From Sphingomonas sp. BK580 (GTDB taxonomy: Bacteria > Pseudomonadota > Alphaproteobacteria > Sphingomonadales > Sphingomonadaceae): a stretch of DNA of 64,000 nucleotides. The stretch's first letter is position 1. Each line of letters opens with the position of its first letter. Below are positions 56,060 through 64,000 of this stretch, piece by piece. A program made the translations under genes and the position numbers. The DNA lies in contig NZ_JACIAY010000014.1 in NCBI RefSeq assembly GCF_014194975.1, forward strand, positions 62,001 to 126,000, written 5' to 3'. The notes beneath the pieces are model-generated. The model searched no databases. It was not told where the DNA came from and was given only the letters and a program-made list of their open reading frames with translations.

Positions 56060-57244
56060 TCAGGGTGACGCCGGGTGGGGATCGGTACGCGCTGGCGCTT
56101 CGTCCCAGTCCGCGCCCTCGTGCTCCCCGAGCCGCGGGCTCGCCCGCTCGGCGACCACGCGCCTCCCGTCGAGAACGATCGGCGTCGCGAGCCCGGGCAA
56201 GCCCCCCACCAGCAGCCGCATCCCGCGTGCGACCACCTGCGGGTCGGCGAACACCTCGTCGATGCGGTTGACCGGCCCGACCGGCACCCCCGCCGCCTCG
56301 AGCGCGGCGAGCAGCGCGGCGCTCGTCCATGTCAGCGTACGCTCGATCAGCGGCGGCAGCAGCGCGGCACGGTTCGCCACGCGCGCCGGGTTGGTGGCGA
56401 AGCGCGCGTCCTCCGCCAGCGCCGGAACCGCGAGTACCGCGCACAGCCGCGCGAACTGGCGGTCGTTGCCCACCGCCACGATCAGGTCGCCGTCGCTCGT
56501 CGGGAAGCTCTGGTACGGCGCGAGGTTGGCGTGGCCGTTGCCCATCCGCCGCGGCACCGCGCCGCCGACCATCCAGTTGAGCGCCTGGTTGGCGAGCACG
56601 CCGACCTGCGTGTCGAGCAGCGCCATGTCGATGTGCGCGCCCGTGCCGGTGCTCGCGCGCGCGTGCAGCGCGGCGAGGATCGCGACGGTGGCGTAGACGC
56701 CGGTGAAGAGGTCGGCGGTGGCGACGCCGGTCTTCTGCGGCGGCCCGTCGGGCTCGCCCGTGATCGACATCATCCCGCCCATGCCCTGGACGATGAAGTC
56801 GTATCCGGCGCGCGCCGCATAGGGTCCGGTCTGGCCGAAGCCGGTGATCGAGCAGACGATCAGCCGCGGGTGGCGCGCGCGCAGCGTCGCGGCGTCGAGG
56901 CCGTATTTGACGAGGCCGCCCACCTTGTAATTCTCGATCACCACGTCCGCCCTGGCGGCGAGCGCGGCGACGCGCGCCTGTCCCGCGGGCGTGGCGATAT
57001 CGACGGCGACCGAGCGCTTGCCGCGGTTGCAGGCGTGGTAATAGGCCGCCGACAGGTCGCTGTCGTCGGCGCCGCGGACGAAGGGGGGGCCCCAGTGGCG
57101 CGTGTCGTCGCCCTCGCCGGGACGCTCGACCTTGATCACGTCGGCGCCGAGGTCGGCGAGCAGCTGCCCGGCCCAGGGGCCGGCGAGGATGCGCGCCAGC
57201 TCGAGCACGCGCAGGCCGGCGAGGGGGCGGGGAGTGTCGGTCAT
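56060..57244 (-). CDS. CaiB/BaiF family CoA-transferase
   Basis: A 394-residue class III CoA-transferase. ATG 57244 (MTDTPRPLAGLRVLELARIL) starts the canonical fold; the open frame upstream is the antisense of frmA. Family motifs are GPWAGQLLADLGADVIKVER, RGKRSVAVDIATPAGQARV, SVTGFGQTGPY-like CSITGFGQTGPYAARAGYDF, and DMALLDTQVGVLANQ with the catalytic Asp in DMALLD. It moves CoA between carboxylic acids; substrates such as succinyl, formyl or mesaconyl CoA cannot be told apart. Its 110-base divergent gap with frmA may hold shared promoters. Confidence 0.9.
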   Translation of the reverse strand: MTDTPRPLAGLRVLELARILAGPWAGQLLADLGADVIKVERPGEGDDTRHWGPPFVRGADDSDLSAAYYHACNRGKRSVAVDIATPAGQARVAALAARADVVIENYKVGGLVKYGLDAATLRARHPRLIVCSITGFGQTGPYAARAGYDFIVQGMGGMMSITGEPDGPPQKTGVATADLFTGVYATVAILAALHARASTGTGAHIDMALLDTQVGVLANQALNWMVGGAVPRRMGNGHANLAPYQSFPTSDGDLIVAVGNDRQFARLCAVLAVPALAEDARFATNPARVANRAALLPPLIERTLTWTSAALLAALEAAGVPVGPVNRIDEVFADPQVVARGMRLLVGGLPGLATPIVLDGRRVVAERASPRLGEHEGADWDEAPARTDPHPASP

Positions 57245-57353
57245 CTCAGCGGTGTAGCGAGGCACGGCGCCGCGAAGAAGGCCGTGCGCGGTTGAAGCCG
57301 CCGCGCCCGCGGCATACAGACGCTCGCGAACCATCCAGCAGAGAGGCCGCCCC

Positions 57354-58460
<1,107 letters not shown>

Positions 58461-58470
58461 GTTAGTCAAA

Positions 58471-58607
58471 TCCTCCCCGGCACGGGGAGGGGGACCAGCC
58501 GCAGGCTGGTGGAGGGCGTTTCTCCGCGAGCGCAGCGCTGCGTGGCGAGCCCCCTCCACCACCGCGCTGCGCGCGGCGGTCCCCCTCCCCGCCAAGCGGG
58601 GAGGAGG
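58471..58607. repeat. Composite inverted repeat between frmA and the VOC gene
   Basis: The left half TCCTCCCCGGCACGGGGAGG with ACCAGCCGCAGGCTGGTGGA is mirrored by CCCCCTCCACCACCGCGCTG and TCCCCCTCCCCGCCAAGCGG with GGAGGA. The module order is that of 10474-10634. It lies within a probable operon, so it may stabilise or attenuate the transcript between frmA and fghA. Confidence 0.85.
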
Positions 58608-58621
58608 TGAGGAGAGAGATC

Positions 58622-59005
58622 ATGTTCAGCCACGTCATGCTCGGCGCCGACGACGTCGCCGCCGCCCAGACCTTCTACGACGCGACGCTGGGCGCGCTCG
58701 GCGCCCCGCCGGGCGTGATCGACGAGTGGGGGCGGCTGGTCTACGCGCACGACGGCGGCCGCTTCCTCGTCACGCGCCCGATCGACGGCCAGCCCGCCAG
58801 CCACGCCAACGGCGGGACGCTCGGCTTTCGCGCGACCTCGCCCGAGCAGGTCGAGGCGTGGCACGCCGCCGGGGTGGCCAGCGGCGGCACCGCGATCGAG
58901 GCACCGCCGGGCGTGCGCCACGTCACCGGCGGGCGCGAGCTGTACCTCGCCTATCTGCGCGACCCCGCGGGCAACAAGGTCTGCGCGACCTACCGCGTCG
59001 CCTGA
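58622..59005 (+). CDS. VOC (glyoxalase-like) family protein
   Basis: A 127-residue vicinal-oxygen-chelate protein. ATG 58622 (MFSHVMLGADDVAAAQTFYD) starts the beta-alpha-beta motif. Metal or ligand positions His (SHVML) and later residues in THANGGT-like SHANGGTLGF and LAYLRDPAGNKVCATYRV fit the VOC fold of glutathione-associated members. Position between frmA and fghA, conserved in many sphingomonads and rhizobia, suggests a role in glutathione-linked aldehyde detoxification. The exact reaction is unknown. Confidence 0.87.
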   Translation: MFSHVMLGADDVAAAQTFYDATLGALGAPPGVIDEWGRLVYAHDGGRFLVTRPIDGQPASHANGGTLGFRATSPEQVEAWHAAGVASGGTAIEAPPGVRHVTGGRELYLAYLRDPAGNKVCATYRVA

Positions 59006-59019
59006 GCGGAGGAAGAAGC

Positions 59020-59850
59020 ATGGAGACCGTCTCGACCGCGCGCGCGCACGGCGGCACACAGGGCGTCTACCGCCACCGCAGCGCCGCGACCGGCACCGAC
59101 ATGACCTTCTCGGTCTACGTCCCCGATCACGCGCCGGGCGCGACGCTGCCGGTGGTGTGGTACCTCTCGGGGCTGACCTGCACCCACGCCAACGTCACCG
59201 ACAAGGGCGAGTATCGCGCGCACTGCGCGCGCCACGGGCTGATCTTCGTCGCGCCCGACACGAGTCCGCGCGGCGACGAGGTGCCCGACGAGGACCGCTG
59301 GGATTTCGCCAAGGGCGCCGGCTTCTACGTCGACGCGACCCAGGCGCCGTGGTCGACGCATTACCGGATGTGGTCCTATGTCACCGAAGAGTTGCCCGAG
59401 CTGATCGAGGCCGAATTCCCGGTCGACGCGGCGCGCCAGTCGATCATGGGCCACTCGATGGGAGGACACGGCGCGCTGACCGCGGCGCTGCGCCACCCCG
59501 GCCGTTACCGCGCGGTCTCCGCCCTCGCGCCGATCGTCGCGCCGACGCAGGTTCCCTGGGGAGAGGCGCTCGACCGTTATCTCGGCGACGACGCCGCGGC
59601 GCAGCGTCGCCACGACGCGGTCGCGCTGATCGAGGACGGCGCGCGCGTACCCGAGCTGCTGGTCGATCAGGGCGAGGCCGACGCCTTCCTCGCCGAGCAG
59701 CTCCGCCCCGAGCTGCTCGCGCGCGCCTGCGCGGCGGCGGGCATCCCGCTCGAGCTGCGGATGCGCGCGGGCTACGACCATTCGTACCTGTTCGTGTCGA
59801 CGTTCATGGGCGAGCAGCTCAACTGGCACGCGGCACGGCTGAAGCGCTGA
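59020..59850 (+). CDS. fghA: S-formylglutathione hydrolase
   Basis: A 276-residue esterase of the alpha/beta-hydrolase fold. It hydrolyses S-formylglutathione to formate and glutathione, the second step after frmA. The nucleophile Ser is in IMGHSMGGHGALTAAL. Family segments are VVWYLSGLTCTHANVTDKGE, FVAPDTSPRG, GAGFYVDATQAPW and the final GYDHSYLFVSTF, with the catalytic His in DHSYLF. ATG 59020 has a GGAGGAAG site. It follows the VOC gene by 14 bases. Confidence 0.96.
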   Translation: METVSTARAHGGTQGVYRHRSAATGTDMTFSVYVPDHAPGATLPVVWYLSGLTCTHANVTDKGEYRAHCARHGLIFVAPDTSPRGDEVPDEDRWDFAKGAGFYVDATQAPWSTHYRMWSYVTEELPELIEAEFPVDAARQSIMGHSMGGHGALTAALRHPGRYRAVSALAPIVAPTQVPWGEALDRYLGDDAAAQRRHDAVALIEDGARVPELLVDQGEADAFLAEQLRPELLARACAAAGIPLELRMRAGYDHSYLFVSTFMGEQLNWHAARLKR

Positions 59851-59938
59851 GCGGGTATCGACCGGAGGCCGCCCGCCTCGCTGCCCTTCAGGGGTGGCGC
59901 TTCCGCGTGCGCCGCGCTGGGGCGAGGCCCCACCCCAA

Positions 59939-59960
59939 CCCCTCCCCGGAGGGGGAGGGG
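59939..59960. terminator. GC-rich hairpin after fghA
   Basis: A 9-base stem, CCCCTCCCC with GGGGAGGGG, has loop GGAG. It lies 89 bases past the fghA stop and 60 bases before the convergent receptor stop. No T-run. It could be a terminator or a remnant of the composite repeats. Confidence 0.55.
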
Positions 59961-60019
59961 CTCATTCCTAGACAAAGGGCTATTCTCCCTCGCGGGGATC
60001 GGCGCGGGAAAGTGCGGGA

Positions 60020-62872
60020 TCAGAACGAGAAGCGCACGCCGGCGTCGTAGCGCGGGCCGAAGTTCTGGTATTGCAGCAGCTGGTTGTCGAACCGGCCGGT
60101 GGTGTAATATTTGGCGTTGAAGAGGTTCGTGCCCTCGACGAACACCTGCGCGAAGGGCGTGACGTTCACCGCGACGCTGCCGTCGAACTGGCCATAGTCG
60201 CGCACGAAGATCGGCTCGTTGCCCGCGCCGCCGGCGAGCTCGCGCAGGAAGCGCTCACGCCGGTTGTAGGCGATGCGCGCCGAGACACCGTATTTCTCGT
60301 AGAAGACCGTGGCGTTCTGCGAGTTGCCGATCCCTTCCGCGGCGAACGACTGGCCCACCTGGCTGGTGTCGAAGTCGCGGTTGGTGCTGACGAAGGTCGC
60401 GTTGGCCTGGACGCCGAAGCCGCTCAGCACGCCCGGCAGCCAGTCGAGCGTGTGCACCAGGTTGAGCTCGAGCCCCTTGATGTCGAGCGACTGGGCGTTG
60501 CGCGGGCGCCGCACGCTGAAGCGCGCGGTGTTCTGGTCGACGATCAGCCCGCCCACCGGCAGCCCGATGCCCTGCGCGTTGCCCGCGTTGCGGATCGGGA
60601 ACAGCTCGTCGCCGAACAGCTGGATGATGAAATCGTCCACCTTCTTGTAGAACACCGCCGCCGACAGCGTGGTCGTGCGCGTCGGATACCATTCCAGCGA
60701 CAGGTCGAGGTTCTTCGCCTTGTAAGGCTTGAGGTTCGGATTGCCGCCGCTCGCGGTCAGCGTCGCCGGGCGCAGCGTGCCGATGTCGAGGCTCGGCGCC
60801 AGGTCGCCGATCGCGGGACGGGTGAGCGTCTCGTAGGCGGCGAAGCGGACCTGCAGCTCCTGCGTGAAGTTCAAGCGCGCGTTCAGCGCGGGCAGGAAGT
60901 TGCTGTATGACGATTTCTGCGAGATCGGCGTGCCGGTCGGGCTGGCGAACACGCCGACGTAGATGGTCGGGTCGGTCGGCGGGTTGCCCTGCGTCGGCGT
61001 CAGGTCGACCAGCTGGCGCTGGCTGCCCGACGAGGTCAGCTCGGTGTATTCGTAACGCGCGCCCACGTTGACCAGCCAGGGCATGCTGCCGAGGTTGCCC
61101 GAGAAGTCGACGTCGGCGTAGCTCGCCCATACCGTCTCCTTCACGCGCGTGCCCGGCTGCGGTGCGACGGCATAGCCGTTGGTCGCGGCGTAGCGCGCCG
61201 CGGTGGTGCCCGGGGCGAGATTGTACTTGGCGTCGAGCGCCGAGGTCGCCGCCGGGCTCGCCAGGAAGTTGAGGTATTTGAACGCGTCGTAGGTGAGGAA
61301 GGTGGTCGGCACCGAGCCGCTCGGCGCGCCCAGCCCCTTCACCGTGAAGGGCGACAGCAGCGAGGAGTCCGCCAGCGTCGGATAGCCGCAGTAGACGCAG
61401 CCGACGTCGTCGCCCGAGGTGACCGCGACGTTGCTCTTGTCGCGCGTCGTGCTCATCAGGCCGAAGCGTACCGTCTGGAGGATGCCGAGCGCCGGCTTCC
61501 ACTCGTTGTTCCAGCGATATTCCTGCACCTTCTCGGTGACGTCGTTGCCGTTGATCCCGGCGATATGGGTGCGGCCCAGCGCCGGGTTGGTCAGCACGCC
61601 GTCGGCGAAGCCGTTGACCGTGGGGATGCCGTTCCCCTCCGCCTGGGTGAAGGAATAGGGCGTGGGCGTGCCGATCACGGTGAAATAGGAACCGCCCCCG
61701 CCCGCGTTCTTGGCGCGCGAGTAGGAGGCGTCGATCACCATCTTGAAGTTGTTGGCCGGGTTCCACTCGGCGTTGAAGCCGCCTTCCCAGGTCGTCGTCT
61801 CGCGCAGCGCGCCCGAGGAGATGAAGTCGGCGTTGCCGTTGGTGGTGAGCGAGGTCACTGTGCGGTTCTCGTCGACGGTGGCGGCGGTGTAGCTGGTCGG
61901 CTCGAACCAGGCGCCGAGCGCGCGAGTCTTCGAGTCGCTCTTGAACTTGTTGTACAGGCCGTCGAGCGTGAAGGTCAGCTCGTCGGTGGGCTGGTATTGC
62001 GCCACCACCGTCGCGCCGAAGCGGGTGCGGTCGTCGCGCGCGGTGTTCACGTCGAAGTTGCGCGGCGCGTACACGTTGGTCGCGATCGGATTGCTGTTCG
62101 GCCCGACCGAGCTGTTGGGCAGATAGCCGTCGTTGCTGACCGAGGCGATCTGCGCGATGCGGCGCTGGTACGAGACCGAGGCGAGCAGGCCGATCTTGCC
62201 GTCGGCGAAGGTGTTGCTGAGCAGCGCGAAGCCCTGCGGGGTGAATTTGTCGCTGTTCTTCTCGTACAAGGCCTTGCCGGTGACGACCGCCTTGAAGCCG
62301 TTGAGCGCCAGCGGGCGCGGCGTCTGCACGTTGATCGTCGCGCCGATGCCGCCGCCCTGCAGCGGCGCCTGCGCGGTCTTGTACACCTGCGCGCCGCTGA
62401 TCAGCTCGGCCGGGATCAGGTCGAACGAGAAGGCGCGGTTGTAATTGTCGCTGGCGAAGCTGCGCCCGTTGAACAGCACGGTGTTGAACGCCGGCCCGAG
62501 GCCGCGGACGCTGACCTGCGCGCCCTCGCCGTTGGTCCGGTCGATCGCCACGCCCGGGATGCGCTGGAGCGACTCGGCGACGTTGGCGTCCGGGAACTTG
62601 CCGAGGTCCTCCGACGAGATCGCGTCGAGGATGCCGACCGCGTCGCGCTTCTGCGCGGCGGATGAGGCGATGCTGGCGCGGATGCCGGTGACGACGATAT
62701 CGCCCGACGTGCCGTCGGCGTCGGCCTGGCTCGGCGGGGCGGATACGGCCGGCGGCGCGTCCTGCGCCAGCGCCGGCGTGGCGGCGATCAGCGCGCCGAT
62801 CGCGCACCCCATGCCGCCCGAGAACAGAAAAGCACGCGCCGTCACTTGCCGAAAGCTGGTCGCCACCGTCAT
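60020..62872 (-). CDS. TonB-dependent receptor (Xanthomonas/Caulobacter type)
   Basis: A 950-residue outer-membrane receptor of the long TonB-Xanth-Caul subfamily. The signal region ends ATPALAQ (about residue 36). The TonB box is GDIVVTGIRASI. The plug has KRDAVGILDAISSEDLGKFP, ANVAESLQRIPGVAIDR and VLFNGRSFASDN. The barrel ends in RYDAGVRFSF. This subfamily is commonly linked to oligosaccharide or aromatic-ligand uptake and often sits next to tryptophan-halogenase-like genes and SapC, as here. The ligand is unknown. Confidence 0.93.
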   Translation of the reverse strand: MTVATSFRQVTARAFLFSGGMGCAIGALIAATPALAQDAPPAVSAPPSQADADGTSGDIVVTGIRASIASSAAQKRDAVGILDAISSEDLGKFPDANVAESLQRIPGVAIDRTNGEGAQVSVRGLGPAFNTVLFNGRSFASDNYNRAFSFDLIPAELISGAQVYKTAQAPLQGGGIGATINVQTPRPLALNGFKAVVTGKALYEKNSDKFTPQGFALLSNTFADGKIGLLASVSYQRRIAQIASVSNDGYLPNSSVGPNSNPIATNVYAPRNFDVNTARDDRTRFGATVVAQYQPTDELTFTLDGLYNKFKSDSKTRALGAWFEPTSYTAATVDENRTVTSLTTNGNADFISSGALRETTTWEGGFNAEWNPANNFKMVIDASYSRAKNAGGGGSYFTVIGTPTPYSFTQAEGNGIPTVNGFADGVLTNPALGRTHIAGINGNDVTEKVQEYRWNNEWKPALGILQTVRFGLMSTTRDKSNVAVTSGDDVGCVYCGYPTLADSSLLSPFTVKGLGAPSGSVPTTFLTYDAFKYLNFLASPAATSALDAKYNLAPGTTAARYAATNGYAVAPQPGTRVKETVWASYADVDFSGNLGSMPWLVNVGARYEYTELTSSGSQRQLVDLTPTQGNPPTDPTIYVGVFASPTGTPISQKSSYSNFLPALNARLNFTQELQVRFAAYETLTRPAIGDLAPSLDIGTLRPATLTASGGNPNLKPYKAKNLDLSLEWYPTRTTTLSAAVFYKKVDDFIIQLFGDELFPIRNAGNAQGIGLPVGGLIVDQNTARFSVRRPRNAQSLDIKGLELNLVHTLDWLPGVLSGFGVQANATFVSTNRDFDTSQVGQSFAAEGIGNSQNATVFYEKYGVSARIAYNRRERFLRELAGGAGNEPIFVRDYGQFDGSVAVNVTPFAQVFVEGTNLFNAKYYTTGRFDNQLLQYQNFGPRYDAGVRFSF

Positions 62873-63005
62873 CCTCCCCTATCGCAGCCACGCTTGTTAT
62901 GCGTGTGCTGTCGAAACAGTCTCACGGATATATCTGACAAATACAAGTGGGATCGATTACAGGAACGGCGCGAAGACGTCGCAGCGGAGAGGTCTGAGAA
63001 GGATT
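62873..63005. promoter_or_regulatory. Divergent promoter region of receptor and halogenase
   Basis: 133 bases of clearly lower GC separate two divergent starts. The stretch GATATATCTGACAAATACAA and the TTATGCGTG region are AT-rich, fitting a pair of promoters and a shared operator. No confident -35/-10 pair was assigned. A GAGAAGG site precedes the halogenase ATG. Confidence 0.6.
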
Positions 63006-64000
63006 ATGTCGTCTAATCAACGCCATGACGATTCGCCTGTGACTCAAGTAGTGGTCGTCGGCGGCGGCTCGGCGGGATGGATCGCGGCGTGTCGACTCGC
63101 CGCGCAGGCGCAGCGTACGCGCAGCGGCGTCGCGGTGACGCTGGTCGAATCCGCGCGCATCCCCACCGTCGGGGTCGGCGAGGGCACCTGGCCGACGATG
63201 CGCAACACCTTGGCGAAGATCGGGATATCCGAGACCGACTTCGTCCGCCGCTGCGACGCGGCGTTCAAGCAGGGTGCACGATTCGCGGGGTGGACCGATG
63301 ATTCGCCGGGCGAGGGCTATTACCACCCGCTCAACCCGCCCGCGGGCGCGACCGAGCTCGACCTCGCGCCGCACTGGCTCGCCCAGTCGGACGCGCCGGA
63401 GGCGGCGGACTTCGCCACCTGGGTCGATTTCCAGGCGACGCTCTGCGACGCCGGGCTCGCGCCCAAGTCGATCACGACGCCCGAGTGGGTCGGCCAGGCG
63501 AACTACGCCTATCATCTCGACGCGGGCAAGTTCGCGACCTTGCTGCGCGAGCACGCGGTCGAGCGGCTCGGCGTGCGCCACGTGCTCGGCGACGTCGCGC
63601 GGGTGGAGCAGGGAGAGGGCGGCGACGTCACCGCGCTGGTGCTCGCCGACGGCGCCGCGATCGCGGGCGACCTGTTCGTCGACTGCACCGGTTTCGCCGC
63701 GCTGCTGATCGGCGGGGTCTACGAGGTGCCGTTCCGCCGCTGCGGCGACGTGCTGTTCGCCGATCGCGCGATCGCGCTGCAGGTGCCGTACGACAGCGAG
63801 GACGCGCCGATCACCTGCCACACCGTCTCCACCGCGCAGGCGGCGGGGTGGATCTGGGACATCGGGCTGTGGACCCGCCGCGGCGTCGGCCATGTCTACA
63901 GCAGCGCGCATATCGGCGGCGACGAGGCGGAGGCCGCGCTGCGCCGCTATGTCGGCCCCGCCGCCGACTCGCTCACCGCGCGCCGGATCACGATCGACGG
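63006..64000 (+). CDS. Tryptophan 7-halogenase-family flavoprotein (partial, 3' end outside)
   Basis: The first 331 codons of a flavin-dependent halogenase-type protein, cut by the window end. ATG 63006 has an AGAAGGA site. The FAD motif is VVVVGGGSAGWIAACRLAAQ. VGVGEGTWPTMRNTLAKIGI and CDAAFKQGARFAGW follow; the Lys in AAFKQG is the position of catalytic Lys79 in PrnA. LFVDCTGFAALLIGG and GWIWDIGLWTRRGVGHVYSS match the family, but the WxWxIP motif has Gly in place of Pro. This is frequent in sphingomonad and caulobacter relatives next to TonB receptors, for which halogenation has rarely been shown. The true substrate is unknown. Confidence 0.88.
   Translation, partial: MSSNQRHDDSPVTQVVVVGGGSAGWIAACRLAAQAQRTRSGVAVTLVESARIPTVGVGEGTWPTMRNTLAKIGISETDFVRRCDAAFKQGARFAGWTDDSPGEGYYHPLNPPAGATELDLAPHWLAQSDAPEAADFATWVDFQATLCDAGLAPKSITTPEWVGQANYAYHLDAGKFATLLREHAVERLGVRHVLGDVARVEQGEGGDVTALVLADGAAIAGDLFVDCTGFAALLIGGVYEVPFRRCGDVLFADRAIALQVPYDSEDAPITCHTVSTAQAAGWIWDIGLWTRRGVGHVYSSAHIGGDEAEAALRRYVGPAADSLTARRITID

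Overview
The window comes from a high-GC alphaproteobacterium, almost certainly a sphingomonad (Sphingomonas or a close relative). The signs are a serine palmitoyltransferase cassette for sphingolipids, PEP-CTERM sorting of the PEPxxWAMM type, three large TonB-dependent receptors, a divergent receptor/tryptophan-halogenase pair, an alphaproteobacterial LexA box (GTTC-N7-GTTC) and many small GC-rich dispersed inverted repeats. No rRNA, tRNA, CRISPR array, integrase or transposase was recognised. The window is mostly ordinary chromosome, densely packed, with many 4-base start/stop overlaps.

Layout. 0-6.5 kb: the end of a coq7-type ubiquinone hydroxylase, a small secreted protein, a PEP-CTERM protein, a glutaredoxin-MauE fusion, a family 4 glycosyltransferase, a GH13 alpha-glucosidase and the leucyl-transferase bpt. 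6.6-12.6 kb: threonine ammonia-lyase, lptF-lptG (LPS export) and a CHASE3 hybrid histidine kinase. 12.6-16.8 kb: proB overlapping cerR, then an acyl carrier protein and spt, plus a Uma2-family gene. 17-25 kb: obg, an Arg-rich gene pair, glycine-zipper proteins, a phytase-like esterase, rpmB, tadA, a DUF3297 gene and an ABC-F ATPase. 25-36 kb: trhO, a LytTR/LytS two-component pair, a giant Oar-like TonB receptor with a LacI-type palindrome upstream, a NatAB-like ABC exporter, a lipoprotein, a CysZ-like membrane protein and adenosine kinase. 36-47 kb: a second TonB receptor, ruvA without ruvC or ruvB, a DEAD-box helicase, a PAS-GAF hybrid kinase, an AT-richer gene-poor stretch, a fumarylacetoacetase-family protein and a trehalase. 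47-56 kb: a VirK-family protein, a BLUF photoreceptor and the SOS mutasome imuA-imuB-dnaE2 behind a LexA box. 56-64 kb: a CoA-transferase, the formaldehyde detoxification set (frmA, a VOC protein, fghA), a third TonB receptor and a divergent halogenase running off the end.

How the genes work together. The sphingolipid genes supply condensation of serine with an acyl-ACP and the following ketone reduction. frmA and fghA form a glutathione-dependent formaldehyde pathway. imuA, imuB and dnaE2 form one damage-induced mutagenesis operon. The TonB receptors, GH13 enzyme and trehalase point to an oligotroph that takes up and degrades oligosaccharides.

The most unusual observation is that dispersed palindromic repeats, otherwise found between genes here, also lie in frame inside dnaE2 and imuB. 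Both encoded proteins are enlarged, and the peptide inside DnaE2 matches the conceptual translation of an intergenic copy next to obg.
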